Shown one piece after another: positions 26,545 to 36,067 of a stretch of DNA of 64,000 nt. The stretch comes from Cupriavidus sp. IDO. GTDB lineage: Bacteria; Pseudomonadota; Gammaproteobacteria; Burkholderiales; Burkholderiaceae. The stretch is from NCBI RefSeq assembly GCF_000812465.1, contig NZ_JWMA01000036.1, forward strand, positions 118,408 through 182,407. Direction: 5' to 3'. The translations under genes were made by a program, and so were the position numbers. The notes beneath the pieces are model-generated. The model saw only the letters and a list, made by a program, of their open reading frames with translations, was not told where the DNA came from and did no database searches. The first letter of the stretch is position 1. Every line of letters begins with the position of its first letter.

Positions 26545-27027
26545 ATGGCAATCGAAGGCGTTCTCAACGAAGGCTTCGTCACGACTACCGCTGACAAGCT
26601 GATCAATTGGACCCGCACCGGGTCGCTGTGGCCGATGACCTTCGGCCTGGCCTGCTGTGCCGTGGAAATGATGCATGCCGGCGCCGCGCGCTATGACCTG
26701 GACCGCTTCGGCGTGGTGTTTCGCCCGTCGCCGCGCCAGTCGGACGTGATGATCGTGGCCGGCACGCTGTGCAACAAGATGGCCCCCGCGCTGCGCAAGG
26801 TCTACGACCAGATGGCGGAACCGCGCTGGGTGATCTCGATGGGCTCGTGCGCCAACGGCGGCGGCTACTACCACTATTCGTACTCGGTGGTGCGTGGCTG
26901 CGACCGGATCGTGCCGGTGGATATCTACGTGCCGGGCTGCCCGCCGACGGCCGAAGCGCTGATCTACGGCGTCATCCAGCTGCAGAACAAGATCAAGCGT
27001 ACCAACACCATCGCGCGCAAGGGCTGA
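26545..27027 (+). CDS. nuoB: NADH-quinone oxidoreductase subunit B
   Basis: A 160-residue subunit that carries iron-sulphur cluster N2, the last before ubiquinone. The cluster ligands are in [12 protein letters not shown] (tandem Cys), [10 protein letters not shown], and [11 protein letters not shown]. It contacts NuoD at the quinone-binding site on the peripheral arm. It begins six bases after the nuoA stop and ends one base before nuoC. Confidence 0.97.
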   Translation: MAIEGVLNEGFVTTTADKLINWTRTGSLWPMTFGLACCAVEMMHAGAARYDLDRFGVVFRPSPRQSDVMIVAGTLCNKMAPALRKVYDQMAEPRWVISMGSCANGGGYYHYSYSVVRGCDRIVPVDIYVPGCPPTAEALIYGVIQLQNKIKRTNTIARKG

Positions 27028-27028
27028 A

Positions 27029-27628
27029 ATGGCGAAGCTCGATACCCTCAAGGCCGCGCTCGAGAAGGCTCTCGGCAAGCGCGTGCAGAAACTGATCGAG
27101 GCGACCGGCGAACTCACGCTGATCGTCAAGTCCGACGACTACCTGGAAACCGCTCGCATCCTGCGCGACGATCCCTCGCTGCGTTTCGAGCAGCTGATCG
27201 ACCTGTGCGGCGTGGACTATTCCGAGTACGGCGACGGTGCCTGGGACGGCCCGCGCTTTGCTGCCGTCTCGCACCTGCTGTCGATTACCCACAACTGGCG
27301 CCTGCGCGTGCGCGTGTTTGCCCCGGATGACGATTTCCCTGTGCTGGCCAGCCTGATCGACGTGTGGAACACGGTGAACTGGTTCGAGCGCGAAGCCTTC
27401 GATTTCTACGGCATCGTGTTCGAAGGCCACCCGGACCTGCGCCGCATCCTGACCGACTATGGCTTCGTCGGCCATCCGTTCCGCAAGGACTTCCCGGTCT
27501 CCGGCTTCGTCGAAATGCGCTACGACCCGGAACAGAAGCGGGTGATCTACCAGCCGGTCACGATCGATCCGCGCGAAATCACGCCCCGCGTGATCCGCGA
27601 GGAAAACTACGGCGGCTTGCAGCACTGA
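27029..27628 (+). CDS. nuoC: NADH-quinone oxidoreductase subunit C
   Basis: A 199-residue 30-kDa subunit of the peripheral arm, separate from NuoD (not fused as in enterobacteria). The signature [20 protein letters not shown] followed by RILTDYGF and FRKDFP is complete (about residues 110-155). The N-terminal domain starts [17 protein letters not shown]. It lies one base after nuoB and nine bases before nuoD. Confidence 0.96.
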   Translation: MAKLDTLKAALEKALGKRVQKLIEATGELTLIVKSDDYLETARILRDDPSLRFEQLIDLCGVDYSEYGDGAWDGPRFAAVSHLLSITHNWRLRVRVFAPDDDFPVLASLIDVWNTVNWFEREAFDFYGIVFEGHPDLRRILTDYGFVGHPFRKDFPVSGFVEMRYDPEQKRVIYQPVTIDPREITPRVIREENYGGLQH

Positions 27629-27637
27629 GAACGCGCC

Positions 27638-28891
27638 ATGGCAGACATCAAGAATTACACCCTCAACTTCGGCCCGCAACATCCGGCCGCGCACGGCGTG
27701 CTGCGCCTGGTGCTGGAACTGGACGGCGAAGTCATTCAGCGCGCCGACCCGCATATCGGCCTGCTGCATCGTGCCACCGAGAAGCTGGCCGAAACCAGGA
27801 CCTGGATCCAGAGCGTGCCTTACATGGATCGTCTCGACTATGTGTCGATGATGGTCAACGAGCACGCCTATGTGATGGCGATCGAGCGCCTGCTGGGTCT
27901 GGAAGTGCCGATCCGCGCGCAATACATCCGCGTGATGTTCGACGAAATCACCCGCCTGCTGAACCATTTGATGTGGATCGGCGCGCACGCGCTGGACGTT
28001 GGCGCGATGGCGGTGTTCCTCTATGCGTTCCGCGAGCGTGAGGATATGTTCGATATGTACGAAGCGGTGTCGGGCGCGCGCATGCACGCGGCCTACTATC
28101 GTCCGGGCGGCGTCTATCGCGACCTGCCTGACACGATGCCGCAATATCGTGCCTCCAAAGTCCACAACGAGCGTGCCATCAAGGCCATGAACGAAGCGCG
28201 TTCGGGCTCGCTGCTGGACTTCATCGAAGACTTCACCAACCGGTTCCCGAAGTACGTCGACGAATACGAGACGCTGCTGACCGACAACCGGATCTGGAAG
28301 CAACGCCTGGTCAATATCGGCGTGGTCAGCCCGGAGCGTGCACTGCAGATGGGCTTCACCGGTCCGATGCTGCGTGGCTCTGGCATCGAGTGGGACCTGC
28401 GCAAGAAGCAGCCCTACGAGGTGTACGACAAGATGGACTTCGACGTGCCCGTCGGCGTGGGCGGCGACTGCTATGCCCGCTACCTGGTGCGCGTGGAAGA
28501 GATGCGCCAGTCAAACCGCATCATCAAGCAGTGCGTTGAATGGCTGCGCCGCAATCCGGGCCCGGTGATCAGCGACAACCACAAGGTTGCGCCGCCGCCG
28601 CGCGTGGATATGAAGTCGAACATGGAAGAGCTGATTCACCACTTCAAGCTCTTCACGGAAGGCTTCCACGTGCCGGAAGGCGAAGCCTACGCTGCAGTGG
28701 AACACCCGAAGGGCGAGTTTGGCATCTATGCGATCTCGGACGGCGCGAACAAGCCGTACCGCCTGAAGATTCGCGCGCCTGGCTTCCCCCATCTGGCGGC
28801 CCTCGACGAGATGGCCAAGGGACACATGATTGCTGACGCGGTAACGATCATCGGCACGCAAGACATCGTCTTCGGAGAGATCGACCGCTAA
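27638..28891 (+). CDS. nuoD: NADH-quinone oxidoreductase subunit D
   Basis: A 417-residue 49-kDa subunit that forms the ubiquinone chamber with NuoB. The N-terminal [14 protein letters not shown] holds the conserved His that hydrogen-bonds the quinone headgroup, [14 protein letters not shown] follows, and the C-terminus is the family-specific [12 protein letters not shown]. It is distantly related to NiFe hydrogenase large subunits but without their metal ligands. A 160-bp structured gap separates it from nuoE. Confidence 0.97.
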   Translation: MADIKNYTLNFGPQHPAAHGVLRLVLELDGEVIQRADPHIGLLHRATEKLAETRTWIQSVPYMDRLDYVSMMVNEHAYVMAIERLLGLEVPIRAQYIRVMFDEITRLLNHLMWIGAHALDVGAMAVFLYAFREREDMFDMYEAVSGARMHAAYYRPGGVYRDLPDTMPQYRASKVHNERAIKAMNEARSGSLLDFIEDFTNRFPKYVDEYETLLTDNRIWKQRLVNIGVVSPERALQMGFTGPMLRGSGIEWDLRKKQPYEVYDKMDFDVPVGVGGDCYARYLVRVEEMRQSNRIIKQCVEWLRRNPGPVISDNHKVAPPPRVDMKSNMEELIHHFKLFTEGFHVPEGEAYAAVEHPKGEFGIYAISDGANKPYRLKIRAPGFPHLAALDEMAKGHMIADAVTIIGTQDIVFGEIDR

Positions 28892-29070
28892 TCACGGACC
28901 GCCGGCCCGGACGACGATCCGGGCGCTTTCCAGGCTGCCCCAGACCGGGGCGACCGGAAAACCGCGGCGGACCGGCACGGCCTGAGGCCTGCCGGCGGAA
29001 CAGCAGCGACGGCTGCAAACTCGCGGATGGGCGCCCAGTGCGCAGCCTCCGCCGTATGACTGCAATGACC
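28892..29070 (+). other. Structured non-coding gap between nuoD and nuoE
   Basis: The only sizeable break in the first half of the nuo operon. It contains a 7-bp hairpin GCCCGGA/TCCGGGC with loop CGACGA (28905-28924) and further GC-rich inverted repeats to about 29005. There is no T-tract. I see no gene; it may control differential expression of the two operon halves. Confidence 0.4.
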
Positions 29071-29568
29071 ATGCTATCAGCAGAAGCTCTCAAGGAAATC
29101 GATCGCGCGATCGCGAAGTATCCGGCCGACCAGAAGCAGTCGGCCGTGATGGCGGCGCTTGCCGTGGCGCAGGGCGAGGTGGGCTGGGTTTCACCGGAAG
29201 TCATGCAGTTCGTCGCGAGCTACCTCGACATGCCGCCCGTGTGGGTGGAAGAGGTGGCCACGTTCTACAACATGTACGACACCAAGCCGGTGGGCAAATT
29301 CAAGCTCGCCGTCTGCACCAACCTGCCGTGCGCCCTGTCGGGCGGCGAGCGGGCTGGCGACTACCTGAAGCGCAAGCTCGGGATCGACTACAACGAAACC
29401 ACCGCGGACGGCTGCTTCACCCTGAAAGAGGGCGAATGCATGGGCGCATGCGGCGACGCCCCGGTGATGATCGTCAATAACACCCGCATGTGCAGCTTCA
29501 TGAGTGACGCCAGGCTCGACGCGCTCGTTGACGAGCTGAAGTCCGAAGCTGCCAAGGGGGACAAGTAA
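29071..29568 (+). CDS. nuoE: NADH-quinone oxidoreductase subunit E
   Basis: A 165-residue thioredoxin-fold subunit of the NADH-oxidising module, carrying the [2Fe-2S] cluster N1a. The ligands are in [12 protein letters not shown] and [19 protein letters not shown] helical N-terminal domain ([15 protein letters not shown]) precedes it. In-frame ATGs at 29056 and 29065 are also possible; none has a good ribosome site, so the start is uncertain by a few residues. It ends one base before nuoF. Confidence 0.94.
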   Translation: MLSAEALKEIDRAIAKYPADQKQSAVMAALAVAQGEVGWVSPEVMQFVASYLDMPPVWVEEVATFYNMYDTKPVGKFKLAVCTNLPCALSGGERAGDYLKRKLGIDYNETTADGCFTLKEGECMGACGDAPVMIVNNTRMCSFMSDARLDALVDELKSEAAKGDK

Positions 29569-29569
29569 C

Positions 29570-30865
29570 ATGACCTGTCTGCACGACCGTCATATCCAGC
29601 CGCTGATCCTGGCTGGCCTGGATGGCAAGAACTGGCACCTCGAAGACTACGTCAAGCGCGGCGGCTACCAGCAACTCAAGCGCATCCTGACCGAGAAGAT
29701 CGCCCCCGAGCAGGTCATTGCGGACGTCAAGGCCTCGGGCCTGCGCGGCCGTGGTGGTGCGGGCTTCCCGACCGGCCTGAAGTGGAGCTTCATGCCCCGC
29801 ACGTTCCCGGGCCAGAAGTACCTCGTCTGCAATACCGACGAGGGCGAGCCGGGCACGTTCAAGGACCGCGACATCATCCGCTACAACCCGCACGCGCTGA
29901 TCGAAGGCATGGCCATCGGTGCGTACGCGATGGGCATTACCGTGGGCTACAACTACATCCACGGCGAAATCTGGAACGAATACAAGATCTTCGAGGAAGC
30001 CCTCGAAGAGGCGCGCGCTGCCGGCTTCCTGGGTGACAACATCCTGGGTTCGGGCTTTGATTTCCAGCTGCACGCGCACCACGGCTACGGCGCCTACATC
30101 TGCGGCGAGGAAACCGCGCTGCTGGAATCGCTCGAAGGCAAGAAGGGCCAGCCGCGCTTCAAGCCGCCTTTCCCGGCGAGCTTCGGCCTGTACGGCAAGC
30201 CGACCACCATCAACAACACGGAAACGTTTGCCGCGGTGCCGTTCCTGCTGGCAGTCGGTCCCGAGAACTACCTGAAGATGGGCAAGCCGAACAACGGCGG
30301 CACCAAGATCTTCTCGATCTCGGGCGACGTCGAGCGTCCCGGCAACTACGAGATTCCGCTGGGCACGCCGTTCGCCAAGCTGCTGGAACTGGCCGGCGGC
30401 ATGCGTGGCGGCAAGCGCATCAAGGCGGTGATCCCGGGCGGTTCCTCCGCGCCGGTGGTGCCGGGCGAGATGATGATGGCGTCCGACATGGACTATGACT
30501 CGATCGCCAAGGCCGGCTCGATGCTGGGCTCCGGCGCGGTGATCGTGATGGACGAAACGCGCTGCATGGTCCGCTCGCTGCTGCGCCTGTCCTATTTCTA
30601 CTTTGAGGAATCGTGCGGCCAGTGCACGCCGTGCCGCGAAGGCACAGGCTGGCTGTATCGCATGGTCAATCGCATCGAACACGGAGAAGGGCGCCAGGAA
30701 GACCTGGACCTGCTCAATAACGTCGCGGAAAACATCATGGGCCGCACCATCTGCGCGCTCGGCGATGCCGCGGCGATGCCGGTCCGCGGCATGCTCAAGC
30801 ACTACTGGAAAGAGTTCGAGTATCACGTCGAACACAAGCAGTGCATGGTTCCGGCCTACATCTAA
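29570..30865 (+). CDS. nuoF: NADH-quinone oxidoreductase subunit F
   Basis: A 431-residue flavoprotein where NADH gives its electrons to FMN. FMN/NADH-binding [16 protein letters not shown] and the [18 protein letters not shown] block are present, with the N3 [4Fe-4S] ligands in [13 protein letters not shown] (about residue 345) and a later Cys in [13 protein letters not shown]. It is directly preceded by nuoE and followed by nuoG after 12 bases. Confidence 0.97.
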   Translation: MTCLHDRHIQPLILAGLDGKNWHLEDYVKRGGYQQLKRILTEKIAPEQVIADVKASGLRGRGGAGFPTGLKWSFMPRTFPGQKYLVCNTDEGEPGTFKDRDIIRYNPHALIEGMAIGAYAMGITVGYNYIHGEIWNEYKIFEEALEEARAAGFLGDNILGSGFDFQLHAHHGYGAYICGEETALLESLEGKKGQPRFKPPFPASFGLYGKPTTINNTETFAAVPFLLAVGPENYLKMGKPNNGGTKIFSISGDVERPGNYEIPLGTPFAKLLELAGGMRGGKRIKAVIPGGSSAPVVPGEMMMASDMDYDSIAKAGSMLGSGAVIVMDETRCMVRSLLRLSYFYFEESCGQCTPCREGTGWLYRMVNRIEHGEGRQEDLDLLNNVAENIMGRTICALGDAAAMPVRGMLKHYWKEFEYHVEHKQCMVPAYI

Positions 30866-30877
30866 GCGTGGCAGAAC

Positions 30878-33241
30878 ATGGTTGAACTAGAGATCGACGG
30901 CAAGAAGGTTGAGGTTGCAGAAGGCAGCCTGGTGATGGAAGCTGCCCACAAGCTGGGCACCTACATTCCGCACTTCTGCTACCACCGCAAACTGTCCATC
31001 GCGGCCAACTGCCGCATGTGCCTGGTCGAGGTCGAGAAGGCGCCCAAGGCGCTGCCCGCCTGCGCCACGCCGGTGACCCCTGGCATGAAGGTCTTCACCA
31101 ATTCGGAGAAGGCAGTCAAGGCACAGAAGTCCGTGATGGAATTCCTGCTGATCAACCACCCGCTCGACTGCCCGATCTGCGATCAGGGCGGCGAATGCCA
31201 GCTGCAGGATCTGGCCGTGGGCTACGGTGCTTCAGAGTCGCGCTACAAGGAAGAAAAGCGCGTGGTGTTCCACAAGAACGTGGGCCCGCTGATCTCCATG
31301 GAGGAGATGACCCGCTGCATCCACTGCACCCGCTGCGTGCGCTTCGGCCAGGAAGTGGCCGGCGTGATGGAGCTGGGCATGCTGGGCCGCGGCGAGCATT
31401 CCGAAATCACGACCTTCGTCGGACAAACCGTCGACTCGGAGCTGTCGGGCAACATGATCGACCTGTGCCCGGTCGGCGCGCTGACCAGCAAGCCGTTCCG
31501 CTATTCGGCCCGTACGTGGGAACTGGCACGCCGCAAGTCGGTGTCGCCGCACGACGGCCTGGGCGCGAACCTGGTCGTGCAGACCAAGAACCAGCGCGTG
31601 ATGCGCGTGCTGCCGCTGGAAAACGAGGACATCAACGAGTGCTGGATTTCCGACAAGGACCGCTTCTCGTATGAAGGCCTGAACAGCGCCGACCGTCTGA
31701 CCCGCCCGCTGCTCAAGCAGGGCGGCGAGTGGATGGAAACCGACTGGCAGACCGCGCTGGAATACGTGGCCAATGGTCTCGCCAGCATCAGGCGCGATCA
31801 CGGCGCCGACCAGATCGCCGCGCTGGCCAGCCCGCACAGCACGCTGGAAGAACTCTACCTGCTGGGCAAGCTGATGCGCGGCCTGGGCAGCGACAATGTC
31901 GACTTCCGCCTGCGCCAGTCCGATTTCTCGGCGGGGCTGAAGGGTGCTCCGTGGCTGGGCATGCCGGTTGCGGACGTGTCGACGCTGCAACGCGTGCTGG
32001 TGATCGGCTCGTCGCTGCGCAAGGATCATCCGCTGCTGGCCTCGCGCCTTCGCCAGGCCACCAAGAAGGGTGCCCGCGTAGCCGTGCTGGGCGCCGGCGG
32101 TGAAGACCTGCTGATGCCCATTACCCGCATCGACGTGGCACCGTCCGGCTGGACCGCCGCGCTCGCCGGCGTGGCCCGTGCCGTGGCCGCCGCCAAGGGC
32201 GTAGCCGCCCCGGCCGGCACCGATGGTTTCGAAGGTGGCGATGCCGCCCGCAAGGTGGCGGAAGCGCTACTGTCGGGCGAACGCCGTGCCGTGTTCCTCG
32301 GCAACGAGGCCGTACGTCACCCGCAATTCGCCGCGCTGCACGCGCTGGCGCAGTGGATCGCAACGGAAACCGGCGCCACGCTGGGCTTCCTGACCGAGGC
32401 TGCCAACACCGTGGGTGGCTATATTGCCGGCGCACTGCCCAAGCAAGGCGGCGCAAACGCGCAGGCCATGCTGGACACGCCGCGCAAGGCCTACGTGCTG
32501 CTGAATACCGAACCCGAGTTCGACGCTGCCGACCCGGGCAAGGCGCTGGCCGCGCTGGCCCAGGCCGGTACCGTGGTGGTGCTGTCGCCGTTCCGTTCGG
32601 AAGCGGCCATGCAGTACGCCGACGTGATCCTGCCGGTCACGCCGTTCACCGAGACCGCTGGCACCTTCGTCAACTGCGAAGGCAAGCCGCAAAGCTTCAA
32701 CGGCGTGGTCCGCGCCCTGGGTGAGTCGCGTCCGGGCTGGAAGGTGCTGCGCGTGCTGGGCAACCTGCTCGACGTGGCTGGCTTCGACTACGAAACCGCC
32801 GAGTCGGTCCGTGCCGAAGTGCTGTCGGCCCCGGTCGAGGCACAGCTGGATAACCGCACCGACGCGCCGATCCGCGTGACGGCCGCCGCCGCCAACGGCA
32901 TCGAACGCATTGCCGACGTGCCCATCTACCATGCCGACCTGATCGTGCGCCGCGCCGATTCGCTGCAGCTGACCGCAGCCGCACGCCGCGCCATGCAGAT
33001 CGCGCTGCCGGCCGACCTGTTTGCACGCCTGGGCATCCAGTCGGGCGACCCGGTCCGCGTCACGCAAGGACAGGGCAGCGTGGTGTTGCCTGCCGTGCTG
33101 GAAGCGACGCTGCCGGCCAACACCGTGCGCGTGCCCGCGGCAACGCCGGCCGCCATCGGGCTGGGCGGCATGTTCGGTACGGTCACCGTAGAGAAGGCCA
33201 TCGACCTGGCGCCGGCCACCGGCGCCATGGCCACGGCGTAA
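30878..33241 (+). CDS. nuoG: NADH-quinone oxidoreductase subunit G
   Basis: A 787-residue 75-kDa subunit. The N-terminal 220 residues hold a [2Fe-2S] ferredoxin domain (CYHRKLSIAANCRMCLVEV, then CATPV), the His/Cys-liganded cluster motif HPLDCPICDQGGECQLQD, and CIHCTRCVRFGQEV with NMIDLCPVGALT for the [4Fe-4S] clusters. The rest is a molybdopterin-oxidoreductase-like domain with no cofactor expected, ending in an Ala-rich tail. It links the flavin to the cluster chain. The length is usual for betaproteobacteria. Confidence 0.96.
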   Translation: MVELEIDGKKVEVAEGSLVMEAAHKLGTYIPHFCYHRKLSIAANCRMCLVEVEKAPKALPACATPVTPGMKVFTNSEKAVKAQKSVMEFLLINHPLDCPICDQGGECQLQDLAVGYGASESRYKEEKRVVFHKNVGPLISMEEMTRCIHCTRCVRFGQEVAGVMELGMLGRGEHSEITTFVGQTVDSELSGNMIDLCPVGALTSKPFRYSARTWELARRKSVSPHDGLGANLVVQTKNQRVMRVLPLENEDINECWISDKDRFSYEGLNSADRLTRPLLKQGGEWMETDWQTALEYVANGLASIRRDHGADQIAALASPHSTLEELYLLGKLMRGLGSDNVDFRLRQSDFSAGLKGAPWLGMPVADVSTLQRVLVIGSSLRKDHPLLASRLRQATKKGARVAVLGAGGEDLLMPITRIDVAPSGWTAALAGVARAVAAAKGVAAPAGTDGFEGGDAARKVAEALLSGERRAVFLGNEAVRHPQFAALHALAQWIATETGATLGFLTEAANTVGGYIAGALPKQGGANAQAMLDTPRKAYVLLNTEPEFDAADPGKALAALAQAGTVVVLSPFRSEAAMQYADVILPVTPFTETAGTFVNCEGKPQSFNGVVRALGESRPGWKVLRVLGNLLDVAGFDYETAESVRAEVLSAPVEAQLDNRTDAPIRVTAAAANGIERIADVPIYHADLIVRRADSLQLTAAARRAMQIALPADLFARLGIQSGDPVRVTQGQGSVVLPAVLEATLPANTVRVPAATPAAIGLGGMFGTVTVEKAIDLAPATGAMATA

Positions 33242-33262
33242 GAACAAGAGCGAGAAGAAGAC

Positions 33263-34327
33263 ATGATTGACTGGATTACCTCGCAAGGGCAGGGCGTGCT
33301 GGGCGCGTACTGGACGCCGCTGTGGATCCTGATCCGCGCCGTGCTCATCGTGGTGCCGCTGCTGCTGTGCGTGGCTTACCTGATCCTGTGGGAGCGCAAG
33401 CTGATCGGCTGGATGCACGTCCGTCTCGGCCCGAACCGCGTGGGCCCGCTCGGCCTGCTGCAGCCGATCGCCGACGTGCTGAAGCTGCTGCTCAAAGAAG
33501 TCATGATGCCGACGCAGGTCAGCCGCGGCATGTACCTGATCGCGCCGCTGATGGTGCTGATGCCTGCTGTTGCGGTCTGGGCCGTGATTCCGTTCCAGGC
33601 TGAAGTGGTGATGGCGAACGTCAACGCCGGTCTGCTGTACGTGATGGCGATCAGCTCGGTCGGCGTCTACGGCGTGATCCTGGCCGGCTGGGCCTCTAAC
33701 TCCAAGTACGCCTTCATCGGCGCCATGCGTGCCGCGGCACAGATGGTGTCGTATGAAATCGCCATGGGCTTCGCGCTGGTGACGGTGCTGATGGTTGCCG
33801 GCAGCCTGAACCTGTCGGCCATCGTCAACGGCCAGAACACCGGCTACTTCGCCGACATGGGGATCAACATCCTGTCCTGGAACTGGCTGCCGCTGCTGCC
33901 GATGTTCGTTGTCTACTTTGTCTCGGGCGTGGCCGAAACCAACCGCCACCCGTTCGACGTGGTGGAAGGCGAGTCGGAAATCGTGGCAGGCCACATGATC
34001 GAATACTCGGGCATGGCCTTCGCGCTGTTCTTCCTGGCCGAGTACATCAACATGATCATCATCTCGACGATGGCCGCGCTGATGTTCCTGGGCGGCTGGG
34101 CGCCTCCGTTCGAGAGTGTGGTCACCAATGCGATCCCCGGCTTCTTCTGGCTGCTGATCAAGGTATTCCTGCTGCTGTCGGTCTTCATCTGGATTCGCGC
34201 CACGTTCCCGCGCTACCGCTATGACCAGATCATGCGCCTGGGATGGAAGGTGTTCATTCCCCTGACCGTTGTGTGGCTGATCATCGTGGCGATCTGGATC
34301 CGGTCGCCCTGGAACATCTGGCACTGA
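33263..34327 (+). CDS. nuoH: NADH-quinone oxidoreductase subunit H
   Basis: A 354-residue, eight-helix membrane subunit joining the peripheral arm to the membrane arm and lining the quinone entry. Family motifs [20 protein letters not shown] and [20 protein letters not shown] (with the conserved charged loop) are intact. It follows nuoG by 21 bases with AGCGAGAAG before the ATG. Confidence 0.97.
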   Translation: MIDWITSQGQGVLGAYWTPLWILIRAVLIVVPLLLCVAYLILWERKLIGWMHVRLGPNRVGPLGLLQPIADVLKLLLKEVMMPTQVSRGMYLIAPLMVLMPAVAVWAVIPFQAEVVMANVNAGLLYVMAISSVGVYGVILAGWASNSKYAFIGAMRAAAQMVSYEIAMGFALVTVLMVAGSLNLSAIVNGQNTGYFADMGINILSWNWLPLLPMFVVYFVSGVAETNRHPFDVVEGESEIVAGHMIEYSGMAFALFFLAEYINMIIISTMAALMFLGGWAPPFESVVTNAIPGFFWLLIKVFLLLSVFIWIRATFPRYRYDQIMRLGWKVFIPLTVVWLIIVAIWIRSPWNIWH

Positions 34328-34388
34328 ACAGTCAAACGACGGTGCGCGCCGCTGCGCGCGCCGCTGGAAACACTAGGAAGCAATCGTC

Positions 34389-34880
34389 ATGCTGCTCGTC
34401 ATCAAGGACTTCTTCAACAGCCTGCTCCTGAAGGAACTCTTCAAGGGCATGGCCGTGACCGGCCGCTATCTCTTCGCGCGCAAGATCACCGTCCAGTTCC
34501 CGGAAGAAAAGACGCCGATCTCGCCGCGTTTCCGCGGCCTGCACGCACTGCGCCGCTACCCGAACGGGGAAGAGCGTTGCATCGCATGCAAGCTGTGCGA
34601 AGCGGTGTGCCCGGCCCTGGCCATCACGATCGAGTCTGACTCGCGCGCCGACGGCACCCGCCGCACCACGCGCTACGACATCGACCTGACCAAATGCATT
34701 TTCTGCGGTTTCTGCGAGGAGGCCTGCCCGGTCGACGCGATCGTGGAAACGCAGATTCTCGAGTACCACGGCGAAAAGCGTGGCGACCTGTACTTCACCA
34801 AGGACATGCTGCTGGCAGTGGGCGACCGCTTCGAGCCGCAGATCGCCGCGGCCAAGGCTGCCGACGCCAAGTATCGCTGA
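34389..34880 (+). CDS. nuoI: NADH-quinone oxidoreductase subunit I
   Basis: A 163-residue ferredoxin-like subunit with two [4Fe-4S] clusters (N6a and N6b). The two motifs are [16 protein letters not shown] and [17 protein letters not shown] short N-terminal amphipathic region ties it to NuoH. A 158-bp gap follows before nuoJ. Confidence 0.97.
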   Translation: MLLVIKDFFNSLLLKELFKGMAVTGRYLFARKITVQFPEEKTPISPRFRGLHALRRYPNGEERCIACKLCEAVCPALAITIESDSRADGTRRTTRYDIDLTKCIFCGFCEEACPVDAIVETQILEYHGEKRGDLYFTKDMLLAVGDRFEPQIAAAKAADAKYR

Positions 34881-35038
34881 CCGGCGAAGTTTCGATCGGC
34901 ATGGCTGCCGGTTCTGGCAGCCGCCGCCAACGAATTTGAATCCGGCTCCGCAAGGGGCCAACAGAAGGATGCCGCGGGAGCGGACCACCCAACGGGGAGG
35001 TCTGTGCCGGACGGCCCAGAGAGGATCCGATAGGGACC
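34881..35038 (+). other. Non-coding gap between nuoI and nuoJ
   Basis: A 158-bp break inside the nuo operon with a 7-bp hairpin GGCTGCC/GGCAGCC (34903-34922). No T-tract, promoter or gene is evident. Confidence 0.35.
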
Positions 35039-35683
35039 ATGGAACTCACGACCACCATCTTCTACGTCTTTGCGCTGGTGCTGGTGCTCTCCGCACTGAA
35101 AGTCATCACTGCGAAGAACCCGGTGCACTCAGCACTGTTCCTCGTGCTGTCGTTCTTCACGGCCGCCGCGATCTGGATGCTGCTGAAAGCGGAATTCCTT
35201 GCCATCCTGCTGGTGCTCGTCTATGTCGGCGCGGTGATGGTGCTGTTCCTGTTCGTGGTGATGATGATCGATATCGACATCGAGCACCTGCGGCGGGATT
35301 TCTGGACCTACGTGCCGCTCGCGTCGGTAGTCGGCGCGCTGATCATTGCGGAAATGGCCATCGTGCTGGTGCGCAACTTCATCGGCACGGTGACTCCGGT
35401 GGTGGCCAATGGCTCGCAGGACCCCGGCTACTCGAACACCGCTGCCCTCGGCAAGCTGATCTACACGGACTACATCTACGCCTTTGAAGTGGCCGGCATC
35501 ATCCTGCTGGTGGCCATCATTGCTGCCGTGGCACTGACGCTGCGCCGCCGCAAGGACGTCAAGGGCCAGGATATCTCGGTGCAGCTGCGCACTCGCCGCG
35601 ACGACCGCGTACGCCTGGTGACGATGCCGTCCGAAGGCCAGGCCGCCCAGGCGGATGCCGCGGCATCCGCCAATAAGAACTAA
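35039..35683 (+). CDS. nuoJ: NADH-quinone oxidoreductase subunit J
   Basis: A 214-residue membrane subunit with five helices, including [18 protein letters not shown], the conserved helix with a pi-bulge. The C-terminal 45 residues are a polar, Ala-rich extension beyond the usual core. It starts close to a GGATCCGATAGGG region and ends 17 bases before nuoK. Confidence 0.94.
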   Translation: MELTTTIFYVFALVLVLSALKVITAKNPVHSALFLVLSFFTAAAIWMLLKAEFLAILLVLVYVGAVMVLFLFVVMMIDIDIEHLRRDFWTYVPLASVVGALIIAEMAIVLVRNFIGTVTPVVANGSQDPGYSNTAALGKLIYTDYIYAFEVAGIILLVAIIAAVALTLRRRKDVKGQDISVQLRTRRDDRVRLVTMPSEGQAAQADAAASANKN

Positions 35684-35700
35684 AGCCACGGAGAAACGCT

Positions 35701-36006
35701 GTGCTCTCTCTCGCCCATTTCCTCGTGCTCGGTGCGATCCTGTTCGCGATCAGCATCGTTGGTATTTTCCTGAACCGCAAGAATGTGATCGTGCTGCTGA
35801 TGGCGATCGAGCTGATGCTGCTTGCGGTCAACATCAACTTCGTCGCCTTCTCGCACTACATGGGCGACCTGGCCGGACAGGTTTTCGTTTTCTTCATCCT
35901 CACGGTGGCCGCTGCCGAGTCGGCAATCGGTCTGGCAATCCTGGTCGTGCTGTTCCGCAATCTGGACACGATCAACGTGGACGACATGGATACCCTGAAG
36001 TACTGA
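35701..36006 (+). CDS. nuoK: NADH-quinone oxidoreductase subunit K
   Basis: A 101-residue, three-helix subunit related to MrpC. Conserved Glu residues in the proton path are in [15 protein letters not shown] and [16 protein letters not shown]. The start is GTG at 35701, supported by GGAG ten bases upstream and by the usual family length. Confidence 0.96.
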   Translation: MLSLAHFLVLGAILFAISIVGIFLNRKNVIVLLMAIELMLLAVNINFVAFSHYMGDLAGQVFVFFILTVAAAESAIGLAILVVLFRNLDTINVDDMDTLKY

Positions 36007-36067
36007 TCCATGCCGGCTTACGTAATGAACCAAGACTGCTCCCCGACCGCACACCAATAAGCGTCCT

